Shown: positions 34,797 to 44,395 of the stretch, piece after piece
How positions within the stretch are numbered: position 1 is the first letter of the stretch
Layout of the letters: each line of letters opens with the position of its first letter
NCBI RefSeq assembly: GCF_002858715.1
Contig: NZ_PJZH01000024.1
Location: 1-57,560 of the forward strand
Source of the DNA: Chimaeribacter coloradensis
GTDB lineage: Bacteria > Pseudomonadota > Gammaproteobacteria > Enterobacterales > Enterobacteriaceae
Direction of reading: 5' to 3'
DNA: 57,560 nucleotides
Notes under the pieces: generated by a model
Database searches by the model: none
What the model was told of the DNA's origin: nothing
What the model saw: the letters and a program-made list of their open reading frames with translations, nothing else
Translations under genes and position numbers: made by a program

Positions 34797-35717
34797 ATGC
34801 CGGCCAATGACAAAAAAAACCTTCCGCTCCCTTCGTTGCGGAATATTCAGTCCTTTCTGGAGGTGGCCAATGCGCTGAGTATCAATGCGGCGGCGGAGCA
34901 CCTGAATATTACCCCCTCGGCCGTGAGCCACCAGATCGCCAGCCTGGAAAAATTCATCGGGAAAAAACTTTTTATCCGCAGTGGGAAAGGGGTAATACTC
35001 ACCAAAACTGCGGAGAAATATTTAAAAGAGGTGTCGGGGGCGATGAGTATTATCGGCCGCGCCACCGATCAGGTGATTAATGATATTAACCAGGAGACGT
35101 TACGGGTGCATTCGTCACCCTCATTCGGGCTGATCTGGCTGATGAAGCGGCTGGGGGCGTTCCGCGAACAGCACCCGGAAATCACCATTAACCTCTCCTG
35201 CTCCTATGAGAACCTGCAATTTTCGCGCGACAACATCGACATCGACATCCGGCACGGCATCCCCGACTGGGACGCCTACCGGGTGATGACCATCAAAAAT
35301 GACCGGGTGACGGTGCTCGCCTCGCCGGACTACCTGCGCCAGCACCCCCTCGCCACCCCGCACGATCTGCTGGGCTGCGAGCTGATCCACTCCACCAGCA
35401 CCCTGCTGAACTGGGACAAATGGTTCGAGTACCACAATATTCCGCGTTATGCGCTGCCCTATGGGCTGAGCTTTGACCGGTCATACATGAGTTTTGAGGC
35501 GGCGAAGATGGGGCTGGGCGTGATTCTGGAGAGCGCGATGCTGAGCCAGGGCTACGTGCGGGACGGCCTGCTGGTGCCGGTGTTCGGCCAGGATTTCAGC
35601 CTGCCGGTAAACGCGCACCATCTGGTGATGCCGCACAGCAACGAGCGCAGCGCCAAGGTCAGAACGTTTATCGACTGGGTAGAAGCGGAGTTGCAGGAGG
35701 GCGGGTTCCGGCTCTGA
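34797..35717 (+). CDS. LysR-family regulator, GcvA-like
   Basis: A 306-residue LysR protein of the GcvA branch. The winged helix is at residues about 12-70 (LRNIQSFLEVANALSINAAA and TPSAVSHQIASLE), with the substrate-binding domain after residue 100. ACGGAG precedes the ATG. It is divergent from the MFS-SDR-transketolase operon and is the probable activator or repressor of that operon. The effector is likely a pathway metabolite; no direct evidence. Confidence 0.9.
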   Translation: MPANDKKNLPLPSLRNIQSFLEVANALSINAAAEHLNITPSAVSHQIASLEKFIGKKLFIRSGKGVILTKTAEKYLKEVSGAMSIIGRATDQVINDINQETLRVHSSPSFGLIWLMKRLGAFREQHPEITINLSCSYENLQFSRDNIDIDIRHGIPDWDAYRVMTIKNDRVTVLASPDYLRQHPLATPHDLLGCELIHSTSTLLNWDKWFEYHNIPRYALPYGLSFDRSYMSFEAAKMGLGVILESAMLSQGYVRDGLLVPVFGQDFSLPVNAHHLVMPHSNERSAKVRTFIDWVEAELQEGGFRL

Positions 35718-35734
35718 ACGCCGGGCATAAAAAA

Positions 35735-35758
35735 GCCACCCGCTTTTCAGCGGGTGGC
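35735..35758 (-). terminator. Terminator of the pirin gene
   Basis: GCCACCCGC at 35735-35743 and GCGGGTGGC at 35750-35758 form a 9-bp stem with a 6-base loop; read leftward it is followed by TTTTTT. Confidence 0.88.
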
Positions 35759-35775
35759 CGGGTACAGCTCAATGC

Positions 35776-36495
35776 TTACGGGTGATTCACTTCCAGCGGG
35801 CGCAGGTCAAACAGCAGCACTTCTGCCTGGTCGCCGCTGCTGAAGGTCAGGGATTCTTCCTCCCGGACGCGCGCGCCGTCACCGGCGTTGAAGGTAATGC
35901 CGTTGATGTTCACACTGCCGCTCGCCACATGGATGTAGGCGTAGCGGTTCTGCCCGAGCGCGAAGGTCTGCTGCTCGTCGCCGTCAAACAGCCCGGCATA
36001 GATTTTCACATCCTGGCGTACCCGCAGCGCGCCGTTGTCACCGTCCGGCGAGATGATCAGGCGCAGCTGCCCGCGTTTGTCACTTTCCGGCACCGTGACC
36101 TGCTGGTAGCCCGGCGTGGTGTTCTTCTCATCCGGCACGATCCAGATTTGCAGGAAGTGCACGCCCTCGCTGCTGGAGTGGTTGAACTCGCTGTGCGTCA
36201 CGCCTGACCCGGCGCTCATCAGCTGCACATCCCCAGGGACAATCACCGAGCCGGTGCCCATCGAGTCTTTGTGCGCCAGCGCCCCTTCCAGCACATAGGA
36301 GATGATCTCCATGTTGTTGTGGGCATGGGCACCGAAGCCGCGGGACGGCGCAACCCGGTCATCATTAATCACCAGCAGGTCGGAGAAACCGGTCTGTTTC
36401 GGGTCCCAGTAACCGGCGAACGAAAAGGTGTGGTACGAGTTCAGCCAGCCGTGATTACCCTGGCCACGTTGTTCAGACAGTCTTTGCTCGATCAT
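35776..36495 (-). CDS. Pirin family protein, YhhW/quercetin 2,3-dioxygenase-like
   Basis: A 239-residue bicupin. The metal ligands of the family are present: His57, His59 (GAHAHNNME), His101 and Glu103 (GVTHSEFN). YHTFSFAGYWDP and MSAGSGVTHSE are pirin signatures, and the C-terminal EVLLFDL matches E. coli YhhW. YhhW has quercetinase activity in vitro; the physiological role is unclear. The start ATG at 36495 has AAGGAG six bases upstream. It is divergent from a LysR gene with a TGACA-N5-TGTCA site between, the common PirR-pirin arrangement. Confidence 0.92.
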   Translation of the reverse strand: MIEQRLSEQRGQGNHGWLNSYHTFSFAGYWDPKQTGFSDLLVINDDRVAPSRGFGAHAHNNMEIISYVLEGALAHKDSMGTGSVIVPGDVQLMSAGSGVTHSEFNHSSSEGVHFLQIWIVPDEKNTTPGYQQVTVPESDKRGQLRLIISPDGDNGALRVRQDVKIYAGLFDGDEQQTFALGQNRYAYIHVASGSVNINGITFNAGDGARVREEESLTFSSGDQAEVLLFDLRPLEVNHP

Positions 36496-36586
36496 GGTGC
36501 TCTCCTTAGGGATGGGGTGAAAGGCGGTTGCCCTTCCTATGGGGAACAAGTATACGTAAACTGTTTTGCCCAACAATCGGCTGGAA

Positions 36587-36601
36587 TGACAATCACTGTC
36601 A
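36587..36601. promoter_or_regulatory. Inverted repeat between pirin and LysR genes
   Basis: TGACA-ATCAC-TGTCA lies between the divergent starts at 36495 and 36618 and is a candidate binding site for the adjacent LysR protein. Confidence 0.45.
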
Positions 36602-36617
36602 CAATCAGGTGGACAAT

Positions 36618-37502
36618 GTGCAGATAGAAGACCTTCGTATTTTTATCACGGTGATCCGGGCGGGCAGCTTCACGGCGGCGGCGGAGCAGCTGTTGCTGTC
36701 GAAACAGTATGTCAGCCGCCGGATGGCGGCGCTGGAGGCGTCACTGGGCGCGCGGCTGCTGATCCGCAACACCCGCAAACTCTCGGTGACGGAGGCCGGG
36801 CAGGTATTCGGCCAGCACGCGCAGCGCATTCTGGAGGACATTCACGAGGCGGAGCAGGCGGTGAGCGAGCGCCGCCGGGCGTTGCAGGGCACCTTCCGCA
36901 TCAGCATGCCGATGTCCTTCGGCATGAGCCACCTTTCGCCGCTGATTGCGGAGTTCCTGAGCCTGCACCCGGCGGTGCGGTTCCAGGTTGAGCTGGGGGA
37001 CAGGCAGGTTGACCTGATCGGCGAGGGGTTTGACATCGCGATCCGCATCGGCACGCTGGCGGACTCCACGCTGATCGCCCGCCGCCTTGGCCGGCTCAGC
37101 CGGGTGATCTGCGCCAGCCCCGCCTACCTGAAGCGCGCCGGGGAACCGCGCACCCCGGAGGATCTGCTGGCGCACGCCTGCCTGCGCTACGGCCGGGAAG
37201 GGCAGACAGGCTGGGAGCTGTTGCAGGAGGGAAAACGCAAAATGCTGGATGTGCAGGGGCCGATCATCAGCAACAACGGGGAGGTGCTGCGGGACGCCGC
37301 CATCGCCGGGCTGGGGCTGGTGCTGCTGCCCGAATTCATTGTCGGCCCGGCGCTGGCGCGGGGTGAGCTGCTGCCGGTGCTGGCCCCCTTCCACCCCGCA
37401 CCGCTGAGCCTGAACGCGCTCTACTCCCAGCACCGCCAGCGCAGCGAAGTCACCCGCGTTTTCCTCTCTTTCCTGGAGGAGCGGCTCAAGGCGGGGGAGT
37501 GA
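36618..37502 (+). CDS. LysR-family regulator of the pirin gene
   Basis: A 294-residue LysR protein. The winged helix spans residues about 2-60 (IEDLRIFITVIRAGSFTAAA, SKQYVSRRMAALEASLG), followed by the effector domain (GTFRISMPMSFGMSHL onward). The start is GTG at 36618, with AGGTGG five bases upstream, giving MQIEDLRIF; the frame opens 30 codons earlier but that part overlaps the promoter. Divergent from the pirin gene. Related LysR-pirin pairs respond to electrophiles or quinones, which is a family expectation and not shown here. Confidence 0.88.
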   Translation: MQIEDLRIFITVIRAGSFTAAAEQLLLSKQYVSRRMAALEASLGARLLIRNTRKLSVTEAGQVFGQHAQRILEDIHEAEQAVSERRRALQGTFRISMPMSFGMSHLSPLIAEFLSLHPAVRFQVELGDRQVDLIGEGFDIAIRIGTLADSTLIARRLGRLSRVICASPAYLKRAGEPRTPEDLLAHACLRYGREGQTGWELLQEGKRKMLDVQGPIISNNGEVLRDAAIAGLGLVLLPEFIVGPALARGELLPVLAPFHPAPLSLNALYSQHRQRSEVTRVFLSFLEERLKAGE

Positions 37503-37684
37503 AGGCTGACCCTGGCATTTTGCTCAATTATTCACGAAATAAATCATTCGCTAATTATGTCCATATTAATTAATGTAAAGTCATAATATTCTACTAAATC
37601 AATCTGGTGGTACCGGTTCATGATCTCGGTAATTCTGGCTGGGTGGCCTGTAGGTAACCCTTACAGCAAAAACAGGACTTAACG

Positions 37685-38305
37685 ATGGATCAGATAGTGT
37701 ATGTGGTCGATGATGATGCCTCTGTCAGGCGCTCGCTGGTGAGCCTGCTGGAGTCTGAAGCGTACCAGGTCGTTGATTTCGCCTCTGCCCGCGAGTTTCT
37801 CGCGCACCCGCTCAGCCCACAGCCCAGTTGCCTGATCCTCGATATGAACATGCCGGTCGCTGATGGGTTTGAAGTGGCCGAGACGCTGCACAATAACGGC
37901 TACACCCTGCCGATTATTTTCCTGACCGGCTTCGGCACGATCCCGATGTCTGTCAAAGCGATGAAAGCCGGGGCGCATGAGTTTCTGACCAAGCCGGTGA
38001 TGGCCGACCAGCTGCTGCACGCCGTGGCGGAAGGGTTACAGCTGGCGGAGAAAAATTTAACGCAGGCCCAGGAGCAGCAGGCGCTGCGGCAGCGGCACCA
38101 GTCCCTGACGCCGCGTGAGTGTGAGGTGCTGGAGCTGGCGATCGGCGGCCTGTTGAACAAACAGATCGCCAACGCGCTGGGGGTGAGTGAGATCACCGCC
38201 AAAGTGCATAAGCGCCGTGTTATGGAAAAAATGCAGGCGCGCTCGCTGGCCGATCTGGTCAGGGCGGCGGAGCGGCTGCACATTTTGAAATCCCAGAGCC
38301 GTTAA
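37685..38305 (+). CDS. FixJ/TtrR-like response regulator (receiver plus LuxR-type HTH)
   Basis: A 206-residue response regulator. The receiver (1-120) has Asp10/Asp11, phosphorylated Asp53 (LILDMNMP), Thr81 (FLTGFG) and Lys103 (TKP). The C-terminal LuxR/FixJ helix-turn-helix (about 138-200) reads LTPRECEVLELAIGG, then NKQIANALGVSEITAKVHK. It is convergent with the giant sensor kinase gene and the most likely output partner. The next gene, a hypothetical one, is probably cotranscribed. A 182-base AT-rich promoter region lies upstream. Confidence 0.93.
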   Translation: MDQIVYVVDDDASVRRSLVSLLESEAYQVVDFASAREFLAHPLSPQPSCLILDMNMPVADGFEVAETLHNNGYTLPIIFLTGFGTIPMSVKAMKAGAHEFLTKPVMADQLLHAVAEGLQLAEKNLTQAQEQQALRQRHQSLTPRECEVLELAIGGLLNKQIANALGVSEITAKVHKRRVMEKMQARSLADLVRAAERLHILKSQSR

Positions 38306-38343
38306 CCCGTAACTGCAAGGCGTCCCTTGCCGAGGAGAAGCTG

Positions 38344-38751
38344 TTGAACACCCAGACCCCGTCCGACCCGCGCGCCCAATTGAGGGCGCTCTCCGCCGTG
38401 CTGCGCCGGCTGCATAAAACGCTGGTAGAGAATGAAATGGCCCACTTTGGCCCGGCGGGCAGCGCCTTTGACCAGCTGCAGCTGCTGACCAGCCACCCGC
38501 AATTTGCCTGGCTGCGCCAGATTTCAGAGATCCTGGTGGAGATAGATGAGCGGCTGGATGACAAAGAGCAGCCCGCAGACGCCGCCGCCGTGCAGGCCTA
38601 CAAAACGCTGATTGAGCGGCAACTGACGCCCGATCCGGAAGCGCAGACCGAGTTCCAGCAGAAGTACCTCAGCGCCCTGCAAGACTCCCCCACTGTGGCG
38701 ATGGCCCACGGTGAACTGCGCCGCCAGCTCGCCGCCCTGCCGGGTGCCTGA
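38344..38751 (+). CDS. Hypothetical protein downstream of the FixJ-like regulator
   Basis: A 135-residue soluble, helix-rich protein starting with TTG at 38344; GAGGAG lies just upstream and supports this start. Segments such as LRALSAVLRRLHKTLVENEM and FAWLRQISEILVEIDERLDD suggest a helical bundle. It has no membrane segment, signal peptide or catalytic motif that can be named. It lies 38 bases after the response regulator and points towards the sensor kinase gene, so a role in that signalling system is likely by context. Family not recognised. Confidence 0.7.
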   Translation: MNTQTPSDPRAQLRALSAVLRRLHKTLVENEMAHFGPAGSAFDQLQLLTSHPQFAWLRQISEILVEIDERLDDKEQPADAAAVQAYKTLIERQLTPDPEAQTEFQQKYLSALQDSPTVAMAHGELRRQLAALPGA

Positions 38752-38787
38752 TGCCCTTACGCCGCGGTGAGGCGGCGTTCTTATGCT

Positions 38788-41700
38788 TCACGCCTCTTCC
38801 CCCTCTGCCGGCAACACAAAGGTAAAGCAGCTGCCGTGCGGCTCACGGGCGTGGGCGGTGAGTTTGCCGCGGTGGCGTTCGATAATCGCATGGCTGATGG
38901 TCAGGCCCATGCCCATGCCCTGTTTTTTGGTGGTGTAGAACGAGTCGAACACCCGCGCCATCACCGCCGGGTCGAGGCCGGTGCCGGTGTCCCGGATGCT
39001 GAAGCGCAGATAACCCGGTGCCGGGTTGCTGGAGCAGAGCGTCAGCAGGCGCGGTCGGTCGGTGATGTCGCTCATCGCGTCGATGGCGTTGGCGACCAGG
39101 TTCAGCAACACCTGCTGGATCTGCACGCTGTCACCCCAGACAAAGGGCTGCGCCGCCTGTAACCCATACTCCACCACCACCCGCCGCCGCTCCAGCTCAC
39201 TGCGTGACAGCATCACGATGTGGTGGGCAATCTGGTGCATGTCGACCTGGGCGAAGGCCGGGGCCTGGTTGCGGGTCAGGGATTGCAGGCTGCGGATGAT
39301 CTCACCGGCGCGCTGGCCCTCGGTGATGATCTCCTCCAGCCCGGCGCGCGCGTTGTCCAGCTGCGCCGGATCGCGGCTCAGCCAGCGCAGGCTGGCCCCG
39401 GCATTGGCGACAATCGACATCAGCGGCTGGTTGATCTCATGGGCGATAGAGGCGGTAAGCTGGCCCACGGTGGTAGCGCGCGCCACCCGCGCCAGATCGG
39501 CCTGCGCCACGCGCGCGGCATCCTCCGCCTGCCGGTGGGGGGTGATGTCGGTGATGGTGCCGAAATACTCATTCACCTCCGCCCCGGCCTGCACCGGGTC
39601 GCCAATCCCCAGCAGGTAACGCACCGCGCCATCCTGGCGGATAATGCGGAACTCGGCGCGCATGGTGACACGGTCACGCACGCTCTCGGTCACCAGCGCA
39701 CTGATGCGCGGGTGGTCGTCCGCGTGTACCCGCGTCAGGAAATCGGCCATTGAGATCGTTTTCTGGCTGGGCGGCAGCCCAAGGATGCGCCCGTACTCGT
39801 CGGAAATCGCCATCAGATCCTGCTGCACCTCCCAGCGCCAGGTGCCGGTGTGGCTGATCTGCTCGCCCAGCATCAGGGAGGTCTGGCTGGCGCGCAGCTC
39901 CTTCTCCACCCGGCGGCGCTGGACGTTCTCCTCCAGCAGCTCCGCGTAGAGCCGGGCGGTCTCCAGGGAGACCGCCGCCTGGGACGCCAGAATGCCGATG
40001 ATTTTGGAGTGCTCTTCGGTGAAGACCTCCGGCATCAGCCGGTTCTCCAGATAGAGCACGCCCACCAGCCGCGCCTGTTTGAACATCGGCACGCACATCA
40101 CCGCCGCGCCGGAGGTCACCAGATAGGGGTCCTGGCTGAACGGGCTGAACGCGCCCGGCTTGCCGGTGCGGATCTCCTGCCCGGTGCGCATCACCGCTGA
40201 CAGCACCGACAGCGGCAGATCGGTGGCGTGGGGGGCAGCTTTGACCAGCCGCACCTGCACGCCGCCGGAGGTGGTATCGGCACAGGCCTCAATCTCCGGC
40301 AGGTGGTTCTCCGCCACGCGGATCAGGATGCCGCGCTGCGCCCCGGCGCGTTCCAGCAGCATGGTCATCAGGATCTGGATCAGCCGGTCGAGGTTAATCT
40401 CTTCAGAGAGCGCGCGGGCCGCGTTGATCACGCTTTGCAGGTCGCGGATCTCCTCATTCTGGGCGAAGGCGATGGTGTCATAGGGTGACGTGTGGCGCGG
40501 CACCACCAGATGCGGGTAGAGCCGCTCCAGCCGCCGCACCCTGGCCTGCGCGCCGCAGCGCCCCCAGGCGGCCATCGCCCCGCGGAAATGGGCATCGGCG
40601 GCGGTGGGGTAACCGCGCCCCTGCACAAAACGGCCGGAAAGCTCGTGCGCCAGCCCGTTAATGTGGTCAAAGGCCGCTTCGCGCGAGAGCCGGATCGCTT
40701 TCTCATACAGTTTCATCGCCAGGCTGTTCTGGCCGTCGAGCCGCGCCAGCTCGGCATAGACCAGCGCCTCTTTGTCGGCGAAGGTGCCGGGGTTGGTGCG
40801 CGCCCAGAGCGCCAGTTTGCGGTAATGCGGGTGCAGCCGGCGGCGGTGCGCGGTGGTGATGCTCTCCGGCGTGAGCTGCTGGGTCAGCGCAAGGATGCTG
40901 TAGAGGTGGTAGTCGAGCAGGTGGATGTGGCCGGGCGCTGACCAGCTCAGGGTGCCGGCGCGATCCAGGCACGCTTCCGCCTGCGGGAACTCCCCGGTGG
41001 CGACGTGCGCCAGCGCCTTGTAGAGCCAGAACCAGAACATCAGCGTCGGCATCGGGTCGCGCGTGGGCGGCAACAGCGTCTCCGGCAGGAAGCCGTCGGC
41101 GGTGTAGGGGGCGGTGCCGGGGTCGCGCAGGTGCTCAACCAGATGCCGCTGGATCAGCAAAATGGTCTCGACATCCTGGAAATGCGCCTTGCGCACAAAC
41201 GCCAGCCCGCGGTCGATGCTGGTCAGCACGCCGTCCAGATGGTCGCCGCGCGTCAGGAAGTTAATCACCTGGTGGCAGGTGGCGAAGCAGGCGGAGGTGA
41301 GGTCGCCGTGGGCTACACCCGCGGTAAAGCAGGCTTTGGCGCACTCCACGGTAAAGGCCAGGGGCTGCGTCCAGACGCTGAGCTGGTCGAGCGGCAACAG
41401 GATCCTGGCCTCGGCGCTGAGGTAGCGGTGGCGGCTCACCAGATCCCGCGCCAGCAGGCCATAGCGGAAACCGCCCTGATAATCCTCATACCGCTGGCCG
41501 ATCAGCACCCCAAACCAGGCCAGCGCAGTGGCCCCGGCCCCGGTCATGCCGTGGTCGAGCGTCAGGTGCAGCATCCGGCAGAGGATCAGGAAATGCAGGC
41601 GCGGGCAGCAGAACCCGGCGAAAATCCCGGCACTGGCCAGCAGGTTCATCACCGCTTCGGTATCAGGGTCTTGCATCAGGGGCAGGGCGTTAAAGCACCC

Positions 41701-44352
41701 GGCCGGATCGCTGCCGACCCGCGCCAGCAGCGCGTCACGGGCGGCATCACACTGGGCGGCATCCGGGTGGCGGCTGAGCGTGATGCCGAACACCTCCAGC
41801 CAGGCCAGCGCCGTCTCCAGCGCCTGCCGCCGGTGCGACTGCCGCATATGGATCTCTGCCAGCAGGCAGGCGGCCACCGCCTTCTCCGCCAGCCCGCCGG
41901 GCTGACCGGCCAGGCGGGTGCAGAGCCGGGCGGCGGTGGCGAGGTTGCCGAGCAGGAATTCGCACTCCGCCTCCTCCAGATCCAGCGTGAAGGTCAGGCG
42001 GTGATCGTCCGGCTCCGCGGGGCTGGCCAGCGCCCGGGCGGTGCGCAGGTAGCCCAGCGCGGAGACCGAATCCCCGGTGCGTTTCGCCCGCTGCGCCGCC
42101 AGCAGGCTCAGCTCGCGGAACATCCGGCGCTGCGGCGGGCCGACGGCATCCAGCGCCGAGGCCACATGGTGCACGGCCCGGAACAGTGTGTCGTTGCCGC
42201 CCGCCTGTTGCGACATCTCCGCCAGCAGGCGGGCAGCGGTAAGGTGCAGGTGGCTCTTCTCCGCCGGGCCGAGCAGGGCAAAGGCCGCCTCCTGCACCCG
42301 GCTGTGGGTAAAAGCGTACTCATTCACTGACAGCGTAATCAGCTGCGCGGCCACCGCCGGGTGCAGCATCCGGTGCGTCTCGGCAGGCTCGGTGCCGAGC
42401 ACGCGGTTAAGCAGCGCCAGGTTGCCCGCGCCACCCAGGCAGGCCAGGCTGCCGAGCAGTGTCCGGGTGTCGGGCGGCATCTGCGCCAGCTTTGCCAGTA
42501 CCCTCCCGGCGACATTCTCGGTGTAGTGGCGGGCGCGGATGGCGGAAAGATCGTAATGCCACTTCTTATGCTGCGCATGGTGCGACACCAGCCCATCTTC
42601 CACGATGCATGTCACAAACTGCTTCACGAACAGCGGGTTGCCGCCGGTTTTTTCATGGATCAGCGCCGCCAGCGGGGCGATACCGGCGGCGCGGGTCTGG
42701 AAGGCGTCCGCCAGCCAGCGCGTGACCCCTTTCACCGTCAGCGGCTCGGGGCGGATTTCGGTGACCCGGGCGGCCACGGCCCGCAGCCCGGCCGGCGGCG
42801 CGGTGCCGGCCTCGTCGCGACAGGCCACCACCAGCAGCAGCGGCAGGGCGGCGCTGTTGCCCATCACATGCTCCAGCAGTTGCAGGCTGGCTGCATCCAC
42901 CCAATGGACGTCATCAATCAGTAGCACCAGCGGGCAGCAGGGCGCGGCGAACGCCTTGATCAGGCAGAGCATCATATGGTTAAAGCGTGCGCGGGCGTCG
43001 ATGGAGAGCGTATCCGCCGGTATCCATGAGGTGTGCGCCAGCAGCAGGCCCAGCTCCGGCACCAGGTTTACCGCCAGCCCGGCATAACTGCCGAGCGCCT
43101 GGCTGAGCCGCGTTTTCCAGCGGGCGATCTCCGCTGACGGCAGCCCAAGGATATGCAGCGCCAGAGACTGGAATGCTGACGTCAGCACGGCATAGGGCAG
43201 CGACGGGTGGTACGGGTCGGCTTTGCCCACCGCCAGCAAGGCGGGGTGATGCTGCAACCCCGCCAGCGCCGAGGCGATCAGGGAGGATTTCCCGCTCCCG
43301 GCAGGGCCGCTGATCACCACCAGCGCGTGGGTGCCGCTGTGGCTCACCTCATCAAAAGCCGCGAGCAGCGCCCGGCTCTGCGGGTGGCCGGTGAACAGGG
43401 TGTCGGAGAGGTGCAGCGCCCCGGCGCGATCCTGCAACCCCAGCGTAAAGGGGGCGAGCTCGCCGGTCACGGTCACGGTGGCGCGGCAGCGGCGCAGGTC
43501 AGCCATCAGCCCTTCGGCCGTCTGGTAACGGCTCTCCGGCGACTTCGCCAGCAGCCGCAGAATAAGGGCAGAGAGAATGCCCGGAATGCCGGGGCGCACC
43601 CGGTGCGGCAGCCGCGGCTCCGAGGCGATATGGTGATGGACCCACTCCGCCTGCCCGCCTTCGCTGAGGTCAAACGGCAAACTGCCGGTAAGCAGCTCAT
43701 ACAGCACGATGCCGAGGCTGTAGAGATCGCTGCGCGCGTCCACGGCGCGCCGGGTGCGGGCGGCATGTTCCGGTGACATATAGGCCAGCGTCCCGCCCGC
43801 GGCTGCAACCGTGGTGGGCGCGCCGGTGCCGGGCGTGCCGGACGCCAGCCCGAAGCCGCCCAGGCGGCAACTGCCGTCATTGTTGATAAACAGGTTGGCG
43901 GGCTTGATGTCCCCGTGGACGAGGCCGTGCCGGTGCATCTGCAACAGCGGCTCGCAGAGGCTCAGCGCCAGATCCAGAAACGCGGGGATAGCCGCCGCCG
44001 GGGCGCCGGTGACCCGCGTCAGGGTGTCGAACGGGAAGGGCAGGTAGAGCAGCGCATAGCGCCCGTGATAGAGGGTGCTGGCGACCGGGGCCACCGCCCA
44101 GCCGCTGCCGAGCCGGCCGCGCAGGGCAAACTCATTTTTCAGCAGCAGCGTTGCCTGCGGCTCCGCCTCTTCACCGGCGGCGGTGGCGAGGATGCATTCG
44201 CGCCCGGTGACCAGGTGGCGGCACCAGAACCAGGCGAGGCAGCCCTCCTGCGCCAGCGGCATGTAAACCACGCTCTCATCCAGGGCAAACGCCTGGACAC
44301 CGGCCTGGTCATCAACGGCAGGCCAGGCGGCCTGGGGCGCGTTATTACTCAT
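38788..44352 (-). CDS. Giant hybrid sensor: Ser/Thr kinase-like, AAA ATPase, GAF, PAS and histidine kinase
   Basis: An 1854-residue protein. Residues about 15-290 are a protein-kinase-like domain with Lys72, VHGDIKPAN (145-153) and SPEH (193-196), but the DFG motif is replaced by GGFG at 165-168, so the Mg2+-binding Asp is missing. An AAA/STAND ATPase follows, with Walker A GPAGSGKSS at 349-357 and Walker B LLLIDDVHW. Then comes a long helical TPR-like region (about 600-1220), a GAF domain (about 1260-1400), a PAS domain (about 1490-1600), the His kinase with His1638 (SIAHEINQP) and a HATPase with NLVANAID, DTGTGLD and GMGMGLTI. There are no membrane segments, so it is cytoplasmic. The start ATG at 44352 has GGAGGAG upstream. 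It lies 44 bases after a CheY-like receiver gene, so those two form an operon. Confidence 0.92.
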   Translation of the reverse strand: MSNNAPQAAWPAVDDQAGVQAFALDESVVYMPLAQEGCLAWFWCRHLVTGRECILATAAGEEAEPQATLLLKNEFALRGRLGSGWAVAPVASTLYHGRYALLYLPFPFDTLTRVTGAPAAAIPAFLDLALSLCEPLLQMHRHGLVHGDIKPANLFINNDGSCRLGGFGLASGTPGTGAPTTVAAAGGTLAYMSPEHAARTRRAVDARSDLYSLGIVLYELLTGSLPFDLSEGGQAEWVHHHIASEPRLPHRVRPGIPGILSALILRLLAKSPESRYQTAEGLMADLRRCRATVTVTGELAPFTLGLQDRAGALHLSDTLFTGHPQSRALLAAFDEVSHSGTHALVVISGPAGSGKSSLIASALAGLQHHPALLAVGKADPYHPSLPYAVLTSAFQSLALHILGLPSAEIARWKTRLSQALGSYAGLAVNLVPELGLLLAHTSWIPADTLSIDARARFNHMMLCLIKAFAAPCCPLVLLIDDVHWVDAASLQLLEHVMGNSAALPLLLVVACRDEAGTAPPAGLRAVAARVTEIRPEPLTVKGVTRWLADAFQTRAAGIAPLAALIHEKTGGNPLFVKQFVTCIVEDGLVSHHAQHKKWHYDLSAIRARHYTENVAGRVLAKLAQMPPDTRTLLGSLACLGGAGNLALLNRVLGTEPAETHRMLHPAVAAQLITLSVNEYAFTHSRVQEAAFALLGPAEKSHLHLTAARLLAEMSQQAGGNDTLFRAVHHVASALDAVGPPQRRMFRELSLLAAQRAKRTGDSVSALGYLRTARALASPAEPDDHRLTFTLDLEEAECEFLLGNLATAARLCTRLAGQPGGLAEKAVAACLLAEIHMRQSHRRQALETALAWLEVFGITLSRHPDAAQCDAARDALLARVGSDPAGCFNALPLMQDPDTEAVMNLLASAGIFAGFCCPRLHFLILCRMLHLTLDHGMTGAGATALAWFGVLIGQRYEDYQGGFRYGLLARDLVSRHRYLSAEARILLPLDQLSVWTQPLAFTVECAKACFTAGVAHGDLTSACFATCHQVINFLTRGDHLDGVLTSIDRGLAFVRKAHFQDVETILLIQRHLVEHLRDPGTAPYTADGFLPETLLPPTRDPMPTLMFWFWLYKALAHVATGEFPQAEACLDRAGTLSWSAPGHIHLLDYHLYSILALTQQLTPESITTAHRRRLHPHYRKLALWARTNPGTFADKEALVYAELARLDGQNSLAMKLYEKAIRLSREAAFDHINGLAHELSGRFVQGRGYPTAADAHFRGAMAAWGRCGAQARVRRLERLYPHLVVPRHTSPYDTIAFAQNEEIRDLQSVINAARALSEEINLDRLIQILMTMLLERAGAQRGILIRVAENHLPEIEACADTTSGGVQVRLVKAAPHATDLPLSVLSAVMRTGQEIRTGKPGAFSPFSQDPYLVTSGAAVMCVPMFKQARLVGVLYLENRLMPEVFTEEHSKIIGILASQAAVSLETARLYAELLEENVQRRRVEKELRASQTSLMLGEQISHTGTWRWEVQQDLMAISDEYGRILGLPPSQKTISMADFLTRVHADDHPRISALVTESVRDRVTMRAEFRIIRQDGAVRYLLGIGDPVQAGAEVNEYFGTITDITPHRQAEDAARVAQADLARVARATTVGQLTASIAHEINQPLMSIVANAGASLRWLSRDPAQLDNARAGLEEIITEGQRAGEIIRSLQSLTRNQAPAFAQVDMHQIAHHIVMLSRSELERRRVVVEYGLQAAQPFVWGDSVQIQQVLLNLVANAIDAMSDITDRPRLLTLCSSNPAPGYLRFSIRDTGTGLDPAVMARVFDSFYTTKKQGMGMGLTISHAIIERHRGKLTAHAREPHGSCFTFVLPAEGEEA

Positions 44353-44395
44353 CGGACTCCTCCGGGGGCACCGCGCCCTGCGGGGCGGCAAGCCG

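Noticed and set aside
41005-42330. 441-codon plus-strand frame opposite the giant kinase
   Set aside because: Antisense of an intact TPR-like region of the kinase; composition is that of a GC-rich shadow frame.
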